Source: Schumannella luteola (lineage in GTDB: Bacteria > Actinomycetota > Actinomycetes > Actinomycetales > Microbacteriaceae). From it: a stretch of 64,000 nucleotides of DNA. Location: assembly GCF_013408685.1 (NCBI RefSeq), contig NZ_JACBZY010000001.1:1240001-1304000 (forward strand), given 5' to 3'. The notes below the pieces were generated by a model that was not told the DNA's origin, ran no database searches, and was given only the letters and a program-made list of their open reading frames with translations. A program made the position numbers and the translations under genes. Below, one piece after another: positions 43,914 through 52,235 of this stretch (the first letter of the stretch is position 1; each line of letters opens with the position of its first letter).

Positions 43914-45235
43914 CCGACGCGATCTCCGCATCCACCCCCGTTCCCGACTCCGCATCGGGCGACGGCTTCGACCCGGCGGCCGCGCTCGCCGCGGTGGCGA
44001 CGGCGTTCGACGCCGCCGATCCGCTCGCCCGCTTCACGAGCCGCTTCGCGCCGAGCCCCGGAGTGGTCGCCTACCTCGACGGCAACTCGCTGGGGCGTCC
44101 GGTCGCCGATCTGGCCGCGCGCATGACGCGCTTCATCGAGCACGACTGGGGCACCCGGCTCATCCGCGGCTGGGATGAGGGGTGGATGCGGCGCCCCGTC
44201 GAGCTCGGCGACCGCCTGGGCCGGGTCGCGCTCGGCGCCGCCGCGGGGCAGACGTTCATCGGCGACTCGACCACGGTGCTCATCTACAAGCTGGTGCGCG
44301 CGGCGCTCGCCGGGCGTCCGGGACGCACCGAGCTCGTGCTCGGCGACGACGACTTCCCGACCGACCGCTACATCGTCGAGGGCATCGCCGCCGAGGCGGG
44401 CGCGACGGTGCGCTGGGTGCCGACCGACCCCGCCGGCGGGGTCACCCCCGAGCTCGTCGCCGAGGTGCTGAGCGAGCGCACCGCGGTCGTGCTGCTCAGC
44501 CACGTCGCCTACCGTTCGGGCTTCGCCGCCGACGTGCCGGCGATCACGCGGCTCGCGCACGAAGCGGGTGCGCTCGTCGTCTGGGATCTCTGCCACAGCG
44601 CTGGAGTGCTGCCGATCGAGCTCGACGGGTGGGGCGTCGATCTCGCCGTCGGCTGCACCTACAAGTACCTCAACGGCGGACCCGGCGCGCCGGCGTTCGG
44701 CTATGTGCGGGCCTCGCTGCAGGGCGAGCTGCGGCAGCCGATCCAGGGATGGATGGGGCACGCCGACGTGTTCGCGATGGGCCCCGGCTACGAGCCGGCG
44801 GCCGACGTGCGGCGCTTCCTCAGCGGCACCCCGGCGATCCTCGCGATGGAGGCGATGGATGCGACGCTCGACCTCATCGAGGAGGCCGGCGTCGCGGCGA
44901 TCCACGCGAAGTCGCGGGCGCTGACCGACTTCGCCGAGCGGGCGCTCGGGGTGCACGTGCTGCCGCACGGGGCGCGCCTCGTGTCGCCGCCGGCCGGCGC
45001 GCGTCGCGGCAGTCACCTCACAGTCGCGCATCCGTCGTTCCGCGCCGTGACCGCGCGGCTGTGGGAGCGCGGTGTGATCCCCGACTTCCGGGCGCCCGAC
45101 GGCATCCGCATCGGGCTGTCGCCGCTCAGCACGACCTTCGCCGAGGTCGAGGCGGGCGTGCGCGCGATCGGCGAGGAGCTGCGCGCGGCGGGTGTGGCGG
45201 GTGCCGGCGCGGACTCGCCCGGATCGACCGCGTGA
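43910..45235 (+). CDS. kynU: Kynureninase
   Basis: 441 residues, GTG start overlapping the previous stop. A PLP enzyme that cleaves kynurenine to anthranilate and alanine. Key regions: YLDGNSLGRP, FIGDSTTVLIYKL, VVWDLCHSAG with the PLP-contacting Asp, and the Schiff-base Lys in GCTYKYLNGGPG. The absence of kynurenine monooxygenase and 3-hydroxyanthranilate dioxygenase nearby suggests the anthranilate branch. The stop overlaps the next GTG. Confidence 0.95.
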   Translation: MTDAISASTPVPDSASGDGFDPAAALAAVATAFDAADPLARFTSRFAPSPGVVAYLDGNSLGRPVADLAARMTRFIEHDWGTRLIRGWDEGWMRRPVELGDRLGRVALGAAAGQTFIGDSTTVLIYKLVRAALAGRPGRTELVLGDDDFPTDRYIVEGIAAEAGATVRWVPTDPAGGVTPELVAEVLSERTAVVLLSHVAYRSGFAADVPAITRLAHEAGALVVWDLCHSAGVLPIELDGWGVDLAVGCTYKYLNGGPGAPAFGYVRASLQGELRQPIQGWMGHADVFAMGPGYEPAADVRRFLSGTPAILAMEAMDATLDLIEEAGVAAIHAKSRALTDFAERALGVHVLPHGARLVSPPAGARRGSHLTVAHPSFRAVTARLWERGVIPDFRAPDGIRIGLSPLSTTFAEVEAGVRAIGEELRAAGVAGAGADSPGSTA

Positions 45236-46422
45236 GCCGGTCGTCTGGTGATGTGAGCCGATCGCCCCGCGGGGTGGCCGGCCGCGTTCCGGATGCGACC
45301 GATCCTGCTCCTGCTCCCGTGGCCGTACCCGGAGTGCCCGGCGTGCCAGGCCCAGCGGCGACGCCCGGTGCGCGCGAGGTCACCCCGGCGTTCGGAGTGG
45401 CCGGCACCGCACCGAGGGTGACGACTCGGGCGTTGGCGGCGGCGGCGCTCGTCGACGAGCTGGGGATGCGCACGGGCAGCGTGCCGTCGCTCGTGCTGAC
45501 GATCGTCGGCCTCTACCTGCGGCGCTCGGGCGGGTGGATGTCGACGGCGGCGCTCGTGCGGCTCGCCGCTGACGCCGGGGCGGCGACCGCGCTGACCCGC
45601 TCGGCGTTCACCCGGCTGAAGCAGCGCGGGGTGCTGGTCGCGGCGAGCCGTGACGGTGTCGCCGGCTACGCCTTCGCGAAGGCCGCCGAGCGGATGTTCG
45701 AGCGCGGCGACCGGCGCATCTTCGCCCCGCGGCGCATGGTGCCCGGCGATGACTGGTGCCTGATCTCGTTCTCGCTGCCCGAGCAGCAGCGCGGCGTGCG
45801 CGCGCAGCTGCGGCGACGCCTGCAGGGAATCGGATGCGGCACGGTCGCCCCCGGTCTCTGGATCGCGCCGGCGTTCCTGGCCGATGAGGTCGAGGAGATC
45901 CTCGACGAGCTGGCGGTGCGCGCGTCGACGGTGCTCTTCTTCGCGGATGACCCGCGCCCGGCCGGATCGCTCGCCGACGCCGTGGCCACCTGGTGGGACC
46001 TGCCGGCGATCGCCGCACGTCACCAGGAGTTCCTGCGGGTGCTCGCAGGGCTGCCCGCCGAGTCGGATCCGACGGCAGAGACAGCGCTCGAGATGCCGCT
46101 CGCTGATGACGCGACTGCGACTGCGCCGGCGCCGGCGCCGGCGCCGGGGCCGGGGTCGGGGTCGGGGCCGGGGTCGAGGTTCGCGGACGCTGGGCCGGGG
46201 GTCACGGAGGCGGGGCCGGGGTTCGCGGAGGCGGCCGCCTTCCGCCGCTACGTCGTCGCCGTGGATGCGTGGCGCGACATCCCCTACGTCGATCCGGGCC
46301 TGCCGTTCGAGCTGCTGCCGGATGACTGGCCCGGCCGGCTCAGCATCCCGGCGTTCCTCGAGCTCTCGGAACGCGATGCGGATGCCGCGTCGCGTCACGC
46401 CGCGCGCGCGTCTGCGCGCTGA
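45232..46422 (+). CDS. PaaX-family transcriptional regulator
   Basis: 396 residues from the GTG at 45232, coupled to kynU (GTGA); another GTG at 45253 is possible. The first 70 residues are Pro/Ala low complexity. The winged HTH follows (LVLTIVGLYLRRSGGWMSTAALVRLAADAG...TRSAFTRLKQRGVL), then a PaaX central domain (DWCLISFSLPEQQRGVRAQLRRRLQGIGCGTVAPGLWIAP). A Gly/Pro/Ser-rich linker splits the C-terminus. PaaX regulators control aromatic catabolism, so it likely regulates the kynurenine operon. Confidence 0.85.
   Translation: MSRSSGDVSRSPRGVAGRVPDATDPAPAPVAVPGVPGVPGPAATPGAREVTPAFGVAGTAPRVTTRALAAAALVDELGMRTGSVPSLVLTIVGLYLRRSGGWMSTAALVRLAADAGAATALTRSAFTRLKQRGVLVAASRDGVAGYAFAKAAERMFERGDRRIFAPRRMVPGDDWCLISFSLPEQQRGVRAQLRRRLQGIGCGTVAPGLWIAPAFLADEVEEILDELAVRASTVLFFADDPRPAGSLADAVATWWDLPAIAARHQEFLRVLAGLPAESDPTAETALEMPLADDATATAPAPAPAPGPGSGSGPGSRFADAGPGVTEAGPGFAEAAAFRRYVVAVDAWRDIPYVDPGLPFELLPDDWPGRLSIPAFLELSERDADAASRHAARASAR
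46124..46177 (+). repeat. GC-rich simple repeat inside the PaaX-like gene
   Basis: Repeated GGCGCC, GGGGCC and GGGGTC units encode an Ala/Pro then Gly/Pro/Ser linker in the regulator. It is low-complexity coding DNA prone to length change. Confidence 0.8.
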
Positions 46423-46635
46423 GGCGCTCGCTCGCGGTTCCGGGCTCGCGGGGCGCTCGACGTGAGGATCGGCGTCGTGGTCGGGGTCATCGCTGTCGGG
46501 GTCACCGTGGTCGGCGTCGCGACGCCCGTGACGTCGCGACGCCCGTGACACCGCGACGCCCGCGATGGCCCGTGACGGCGTTCGGACGTCCGGACCTGCT
46601 GCTCCCGAGCCCCGGGCCACCCCGCGCCCCGAACG

Positions 46636-48213
46636 TCAGAAGGGGGCGGGGTCGAGCGCGCGGTCGAGTGGGTCGTCGGGTGCGAGGTCGACGTGTCGGC
46701 CGAGTTCGATCTCGAGCAGCTCGAAGAACCGGTCGAGCGCGTCGGGGTCGGGGTCGATCGGGATGTCCAGGTCCGGTGGGTCGGTTGCGGCGTCGGGTGG
46801 CGTCGGCGGTTCCGGGGGTGCCGGGGGTGCCGGTGGACCCGGTGGTTCGGTCGGGTTCGCCGGGTCGGATGGCACTGGTGGGGTCGTCGTCGGCGAGTCG
46901 GGGGTGAATGCGACGGCGGGTGTCGGGGCGTTCTCGCTGTAGATCCGTCCGGTCTCGGAGGTCCATTCGAGCGCGCCGCCGGACAGCTGTCGCACCGTCC
47001 ATCCGGTGAACTGCTTCATGGAGTGGTGCCGCTGGCAGAGGTGGGCGAGGTTGCTCAGCGCGGTGGGGCCGCCGAGGGCGTGGTCGAGGGTGTGATCCAG
47101 TTCGCAGCGGATGGCGGCCTGCCGGCATCCGGGGAAGCGGCAATGCTGGTCGCGGGCGCGCAGGTGCCGGCGCTGCGCCCAGCTCGGCCGGTAGGAGTCG
47201 ACGGCGGTGACGGTTCCGGTGACGGGGTCGGTCAGCATCCGGGTGAGCGAGGGCGCGTTGCGGGCGAGCGTCCTCGCGGTGTCCGCGTCGGTCGGCGATC
47301 GTCCGACCAGATCCGCGGGCGATTCGCCGTGGCCGACCAGCGCGAGTGCGGGGACCACGACCTGCACCTGGGCGCGGATCTGATCGATCCCGCGCAGGTC
47401 GGGTTCGACGTCAGAAGGAGCCTCGTCCGTCGACTCGTCGGCGGTTCCGGCGTGCGCTCGCACATCGCCCTGGCAGACACCGAATGCCGAGTCAGGACGT
47501 GGACGGCTCTCGCCGGCCTGCGGGGAGCGAGCGTCTTTCACGGTCTGGCCCATGCGGGTGAGGCGGTCGAGGATCGCGTCGCCGATCACCATCGGGACGG
47601 TGGCGACGAGATCGCACATCCCGTCCCGCCCCGGGAACACGCGCACGCACCGCTCCCGCGCGGCCTCCTCGTGGCGTTCGGTGAGGCTGCGCTGGGCGAG
47701 TTGCTCCGCGTAGATCTCCAGACCGGCCCGGACCCGGTTCGGGGTGTCAGCGAGGCTCCGGTCGATCGCCTCGGCTTCGAACTCGGCCCGGAGCTCGACG
47801 GGTACCGCACGCCCGGCGGTGACGATGACGTTCATGTGCCCGCGGCTGATCAGCCCGGCTTCCCACGCGTCGACGGCGTCAGGGTAGAACTCGACCATCT
47901 CGCGGGCGTCGCCGATGCGACCCTGCACGACCCGGTCCGAGAGCCGCAGCACCCCGCCGAGCTCCGCGGCGACAGCCCGCAGTGCCATGTCGTGCGCCTT
48001 CACGCTCGCGGCCGCACCCGCCGACTCGCGTTCGGCGTAGAAGCCGGCGTCGGCGAGCATCCGCACCTCCGCGACCTGCGCCGCACACACTCGCGCCGAC
48101 ACGGTTCCGGCGCGCCCGACAAGGCCCTCGAGCGTGACCTCCCGAAGGTCGCCCGCACCCGCGAGACCACCACCGAGGTCATCGCCTCGGGGTGTCGTCG
48201 TGGGCTTCTCCAT
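46636..48213 (-). CDS. DUF222-domain HNH endonuclease
   Basis: 525 residues from the ATG at 48213, which has CATGGT 6 nt upstream. The N-terminal 300 residues are the DUF222 domain, abundant and multi-copy in Microbacteriaceae. The HNH nuclease domain is CRFPGCRQAAIRCELDHTLDHALGGPTALSNLAHLCQRHHSMK, with both the Cys pair and the His/Asn/His residues intact. The C-terminus is a Pro-rich tail of about 60 residues with PP and PE repeats. These proteins are a multigene family of unknown role, sometimes carrying intein-like or mobile features. Confidence 0.92.
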   Translation of the reverse strand: MEKPTTTPRGDDLGGGLAGAGDLREVTLEGLVGRAGTVSARVCAAQVAEVRMLADAGFYAERESAGAAASVKAHDMALRAVAAELGGVLRLSDRVVQGRIGDAREMVEFYPDAVDAWEAGLISRGHMNVIVTAGRAVPVELRAEFEAEAIDRSLADTPNRVRAGLEIYAEQLAQRSLTERHEEAARERCVRVFPGRDGMCDLVATVPMVIGDAILDRLTRMGQTVKDARSPQAGESRPRPDSAFGVCQGDVRAHAGTADESTDEAPSDVEPDLRGIDQIRAQVQVVVPALALVGHGESPADLVGRSPTDADTARTLARNAPSLTRMLTDPVTGTVTAVDSYRPSWAQRRHLRARDQHCRFPGCRQAAIRCELDHTLDHALGGPTALSNLAHLCQRHHSMKQFTGWTVRQLSGGALEWTSETGRIYSENAPTPAVAFTPDSPTTTPPVPSDPANPTEPPGPPAPPAPPEPPTPPDAATDPPDLDIPIDPDPDALDRFFELLEIELGRHVDLAPDDPLDRALDPAPF

Positions 48214-48569
48214 ACCCACACCATGACAGCCGCCACCGACATCCACCGGTACCGGCCGCGGCATCAGAACCGCAGGTCAGAAACCCATTCCGCGCCGACT
48301 CCGACTGCATACGCCACCGACATTTCAGCCGCCGGTGATCGAGAGGCCGCACGAGCTCTCGAGCTGCTGGAGGCGCCGCTCAGGATTCATCTGCCATCAC
48401 GCGTCGCGGCCCCAGCCGGCTGTCTCGGGGCTCGACCGAGCCGCATCCCGATCGCGCACCGCAGATCCGGGCGTCGCCGTCTGCGCCGGCGTCGGCGTCG
48501 ATCTCCGGGGCGCCTGGGCCGGCGGCTCCTCGCAGCGAATCAGCGCGTCACGACAGGAAGGTCGCGGGA

Positions 48570-49466
48570 TCAGCGCACCCGCGCGTAGCGCTTCGCGGCG
48601 TCGGCGATGAGGTGGTTGTAGTCGAGGGTGTCGTTGTAGCTGGCGATCGCGGCGATCCAGCCGGCATCCGTCGCGAGGTCCGCGCCGTCGAAGCACAGGT
48701 AGCGGCCGGCGGTGAGCGCGGCGTCGTCGAGGTTCTGCGGGTCGGCCACGCCGTCGCCGCTGCCGTCGGCGCCGAAGCGCGCCCACGTCGACGGCAGGAA
48801 CTGCATCGGACCCACCGCCCGATCCCAGCGCGCATCCCCGTCGAGCGCGCCGCCGTCGCTGTCGCGAATCGCGTCGGTCGTGCGCCCGTCGAGCGCGATG
48901 CTGATGATCGCCGGAGCGACCGTGCCGTCGGCGCCGAGCACCGATCCGTCGTGACTGCCGTGCCCGCTCTCGACCGAGCCGATCGCGGCGAGCGTGCTCC
49001 AGCGCAGTCGGCAGCCGGGCTGCTCCTGCGCGAGCCGCAGTTCGGCGCCGGCGTACGACTGCAGGGCGCGCGAGGGGATGCCGGTGCCGGCGGCGACCCG
49101 GGCGATCCAGGCCGCGTCGGCGAGCGAGCTGATGCCGGTGGACGCCGGCGAGATCGTGCCGGGGGAGGTCCCGGAGTCCGACCCCGTCGACCCCGAGCCG
49201 ACGCCGGAGTCCGCACCGGATCCGCCGCCGCTTCCGTCCGTCGAGCCGCTCGCCGCATCCCCCGCCGACCCCGACGCGACCGCGTCGGGCGCCGAGCTGA
49301 CCCCGTGCGGACCGGCTGTGCGCCGGCCGCCCGGCATCGTCGCGAGCAGCGCCCCGGCGAACAGCGCCACGCAGCCGACGATCGCGACGCCGACGAGCGC
49401 GAGCGCGAGCCACTGCCGTCGCGTGCGCGGCGCGACCGGCGACGGCTCGGATGCGGGGTCGGTCAC
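48570..49466 (-). CDS. Membrane-anchored lytic transglycosylase (MltB/SLT-like)
   Basis: 298 residues, GTG start. One transmembrane helix (about 19-44) precedes a Gly/Ser linker and an extracellular domain. The catalytic Glu lies in IGSVESGHG, and the substrate cleft is marked by RAVGPMQFLPSTW and SYNDTLDYNHLIADAAKRY. Such enzymes cleave peptidoglycan glycan strands to 1,6-anhydro ends. The 48214-48569 interval between this gene and the HNH gene holds no feature I can support. Confidence 0.9.
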   Translation of the reverse strand: MTDPASEPSPVAPRTRRQWLALALVGVAIVGCVALFAGALLATMPGGRRTAGPHGVSSAPDAVASGSAGDAASGSTDGSGGGSGADSGVGSGSTGSDSGTSPGTISPASTGISSLADAAWIARVAAGTGIPSRALQSYAGAELRLAQEQPGCRLRWSTLAAIGSVESGHGSHDGSVLGADGTVAPAIISIALDGRTTDAIRDSDGGALDGDARWDRAVGPMQFLPSTWARFGADGSGDGVADPQNLDDAALTAGRYLCFDGADLATDAGWIAAIASYNDTLDYNHLIADAAKRYARVR

Positions 49467-49551
49467 GGGCGGGGATCCAGGCGATCGAGGGAGACGACGA
49501 ACGACCCGATGATAGGCGAGCCGGACGACGCCGGAGCGACGCCGGGTCCGC

Positions 49552-49758
49552 TCACTCCCGCCCGAAGCGCTCCTCGTTCGCGAACCAGACCGGCGTCATG
49601 ACGATGCCGACGAGCAGCACCATCACGATCCACCCGGTCTTCTGGTCGCGGCTGATGCGGGGGTGCCGCACGATGTCGCGGATGGTCACCGTCTCGACGG
49701 CGACGATCAGCAGCAGCGCGACGCCGAGCAGCATCCAGAGCACCGGATCGGGAATCAC
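49552..49758 (-). CDS. PLD-nuclease N-terminal-like two-helix membrane protein
   Basis: 68 residues, GTG start with TAGCCT 6 nt upstream. Two hydrophobic helices (PVLWMLLGVALLLIVAVET and TGWIVMVLLVGIVMTPVWF) flank a basic loop with DIVRHPRISRDQKTG, as in the PLDc_N family of small actinobacterial proteins. Function unknown; it stands alone. Confidence 0.75.
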   Translation of the reverse strand: MIPDPVLWMLLGVALLLIVAVETVTIRDIVRHPRISRDQKTGWIVMVLLVGIVMTPVWFANEERFGRE

Positions 49759-49851
49759 GTACCGAGGCTATCCAGACCATCCGCGCGGGCGACGGTGCCG
49801 CTGCGGTGCACGCCCCGTCTCCATCTGCCGTTCGGCTCCGCTCCGCGCTGT

Positions 49852-50667
49852 TCAGCGATCGAACCGGGGCACCGGCAGCAGCACGGGCGGTCCGAGCAGC
49901 TGGCCGGTCGTGCTGAACGCGATGAGGCGATCGATGATCACGGCCAGCAGCAGGATCGTGCCGAGCACGACGAGCACCGTGCGCGGAAGCGCGCGGCTCG
50001 TGCTCGCGACCGGGTCGGGGATGCGCTTGCGCGGCGCGCCCGTCGACCCCGTCGCGGCTGGCGGCGGAGGGGTCGCATCCGCGTCACCGTCGAGCGCGGT
50101 CGCCGCGCGTCGCCGGTTCGCGTGCGCCATCCGCATACGCTGAGCGAGCGCGTCGACGGTGAGCAGCCCGCAGGCCGCGCCGATCCCGCTCGCGGCGGCC
50201 GAGGCGATCGGGAAGTCGAGCCGCATCAGCACGCCGACGCCGACGAACAGGCCGACCACGCCCGAGCCGAGAGCGGCGAGCAGCGCCGCCCCCACCGAGA
50301 CGGCGTCCTTCCAGCCGCGCAGCAGCATCCAGATCACGAAGGCCACCCCGGCCGGGCAGAACAGAGCGAACCAGCCCCAGCCCTGTGCGGCGAGCTCGGG
50401 CACGTGCTCGGGGCGGTAGCCGATCAGGCCGCCGTAGGTGACGCGACCCGCGGCGATCTCGACGGCGGCGAGGTGCAGCGACCAGGCCGACCAGGCGAGC
50501 AGCACGGTCAGGAGTGCGCCGACGGCGAGATCGGCGGTGCTCGCAGGCCGGCGACCCCAGCTCGCCGGCGACCACACCACGGCCCGCGCATACCGGCGGG
50601 GAAGCATGGCGACGGAGTGCGGCGCGTCCTCCGCGACCGGGCCGTCGGGCGCGTCGACAGGGGGCAC
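49852..50667 (-). CDS. Multi-pass membrane protein of unknown function
   Basis: 271 residues if started at the GTG at 50667, chosen because TAGCCT lies 7 nt upstream; an internal ATG at 50607 is the alternative. Five hydrophobic segments can be seen, including LAVGALLTVLLAWSAWSLH, WFALFCPAGVAFVIWMLL and VLVVLGTILLLAVIIDRLIAF, with a cytosolic basic, Pro-rich loop before the last. No family recognised. Confidence 0.6.
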   Translation of the reverse strand: MPPVDAPDGPVAEDAPHSVAMLPRRYARAVVWSPASWGRRPASTADLAVGALLTVLLAWSAWSLHLAAVEIAAGRVTYGGLIGYRPEHVPELAAQGWGWFALFCPAGVAFVIWMLLRGWKDAVSVGAALLAALGSGVVGLFVGVGVLMRLDFPIASAAASGIGAACGLLTVDALAQRMRMAHANRRRAATALDGDADATPPPPAATGSTGAPRKRIPDPVASTSRALPRTVLVVLGTILLLAVIIDRLIAFSTTGQLLGPPVLLPVPRFDR

Positions 50668-50778
50668 GACGGCGAGGCTAGTTCGATGTCGGCGGTCGCG
50701 CAGGCCCCCTCTTCGTGTGGGGTGCTCGGAATCGCGCGTCGTGTGAAGATGAGCGTCGCACGAGTTCAAGGGGGCAGG

Positions 50779-51540
50779 ATGACGGCCGATCACGGCGCGG
50801 CCCGCCGACGCCCCCACTGGTTCCGGCGGCTTCCGGCGCCCGGGCTCCGCCGCGATCCTCGCCTCGGCCTGGTCGGCCTCGGTCTCGCGGCCGTCTGCTG
50901 CGCAGTGATACCGGTGGCCGCATCCGCGTCGCCCGCCTGGCTGCTCGGGGTGCTCGCCGTTCTGCTCTGCGCGCTCGACCCGATCGTCCGGCCCGCACGG
51001 GCGGCAGGGCGTCCGTCGTGGCGCCGGTTCGTCGCGGCCGTCGGCGCGGTGCTCGCGATCGCGGGCATCGCCGGCCAGATCGCCGTCGTCGCGGTGTCGG
51101 ATGCGCGCGCGGTCTCCGCGCGCATCCAGGCCATCGACGACGCGGCGCGCGTGCGTGCCGAGGAGCGCGTCGTGCTGGTCGTGCGGGTGACCTCGTCGAC
51201 CGGCATGATCGCCGCGATCCACTACGCCGATCCCGACGACGTGAACGGCGGATCGCGCGATGTCGGACCCGTCGCATCGCCCTGGACTCAGCGGCTGGAC
51301 TACCGTCGCGGCGATCTCGAGATCTTCTTCGGCGGGGGAGCGCCCTCGGTCTCCATGCCGTCCATCTCCGCATCGCTCGGCGAGCAGGACGGCGATCTGA
51401 CGTGCGCCGTCCAGGCCGTCGGTCAGACGACCGGTCTGCGCTGGGATGCCTCGGGCGAGGGCGCCGTCGTCGACTGCACTCCCGAGGAGAAGCAGCTGCC
51501 CGCCGCGGCGACCTCTCTCGATCCGCGCAACCCCGGCTGA
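50779..51540 (+). CDS. Membrane protein with MmpS-like extracellular domain
   Basis: 253 residues from the ATG at 50779, just after AAGGGGG. Three hydrophobic helices (about 28-50, 52-65, 83-103) precede a domain of about 135 residues with VLVVRVTSSTGMIAAIHYAD, SPWTQRLDYRRGDLEIFF and DLTCAVQAVG...VVDC. The two Cys and the order of strands recall MmpS-type accessory domains of actinobacteria. This is a loose match, so the role is open. Confidence 0.6.
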   Translation: MTADHGAARRRPHWFRRLPAPGLRRDPRLGLVGLGLAAVCCAVIPVAASASPAWLLGVLAVLLCALDPIVRPARAAGRPSWRRFVAAVGAVLAIAGIAGQIAVVAVSDARAVSARIQAIDDAARVRAEERVVLVVRVTSSTGMIAAIHYADPDDVNGGSRDVGPVASPWTQRLDYRRGDLEIFFGGGAPSVSMPSISASLGEQDGDLTCAVQAVGQTTGLRWDASGEGAVVDCTPEEKQLPAAATSLDPRNPG

Positions 51541-51556
51541 TCCTGACTACGCCTGA

Positions 51557-52069
51557 CTACGCCTGGCTGCGCGGCGGCAGGCGCACGAGCTCCACGTCGC
51601 GCAGCTCGCCGGCATCCGCCGTCGCCGTCACGAAGGTGCAGTGCGGCTGGCGGCGACGGTCGGTCGGCGAGCCCGGGTTGAGCAGGCGCAGCCCGCGCGG
51701 CGTCGTCGTATCCCAGGGGATGTGACTGTGTCCGAAGACGAGCACGTCGGCGTCGGGGAAGGCGGCGTCCATGCGCGCCCCGCGTCCGCCGGCGGCGCCC
51801 GTCTCGTGGATGACCGCGAACCGCACCCCGTCGATGTCGCGCCGGGCGGTCTCGGGCAGCCGCGCCCGCAGCTCTGGGCCGTCGTTATTGCCCCATACGC
51901 CGAGCACCTCGCCGCAGCTCTCGAGCAGATCGAGCGTGGCCGCATCCACCCAGTCGCCGGCATGCACGATCAGGTCGGCCTCGCGCGCCGCGGCGAGAAC
52001 CGGGTCGGGCAGGATGCGCGCCCGCTTCGGCACATGCGTGTCGGCGACGAGCAGCAGGCGGGTGGGCAC
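51557..52069 (-). CDS. Metallophosphoesterase (YfcE/MJ0936-like phosphodiesterase)
   Basis: 170 residues, GTG start with TACCGT 6 nt upstream (leaderless pattern). All metal motifs of the small phosphodiesterase family are present: VADTHVP, HAGDWVD, WGNND, the His in AVIHETG, and FGHSHIP. They form a binuclear Mn or Fe site and cleave phosphodiesters such as cyclic nucleotides in vitro. It is divergent from the KAS III-like gene, 166 bp away. Confidence 0.9.
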   Translation of the reverse strand: MPTRLLLVADTHVPKRARILPDPVLAAAREADLIVHAGDWVDAATLDLLESCGEVLGVWGNNDGPELRARLPETARRDIDGVRFAVIHETGAAGGRGARMDAAFPDADVLVFGHSHIPWDTTTPRGLRLLNPGSPTDRRRQPHCTFVTATADAGELRDVELVRLPPRSQA

Positions 52070-52235
52070 GAGCCGACGGTAGCGCGGGCGGGTGACGCGG
52101 GCCGACACAGGCTGGCACGGTCTGGCGCTCCGCATTCCGCGGCCGTTATCCACAGATCCGGGGTGCCCCCGAACTCTGCACAGATCGGGGCTGGCGCTGA
52201 CCGCGAGCCGGTCGCGCATCCCTATCGTCAGCGAC

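Noticed and set aside
46636-48213. HNH gene considered as part of a mobile element or intron
   Set aside because: No integrase, inverted repeats, target duplication or intron structure; DUF222-HNH genes are ordinary chromosomal family members in Microbacteriaceae.
48214-48569. Possible small gene between the HNH and transglycosylase genes
   Set aside because: Open frames there lack ribosome-binding sites and recognisable protein character; only a noncoding spacer can be supported.
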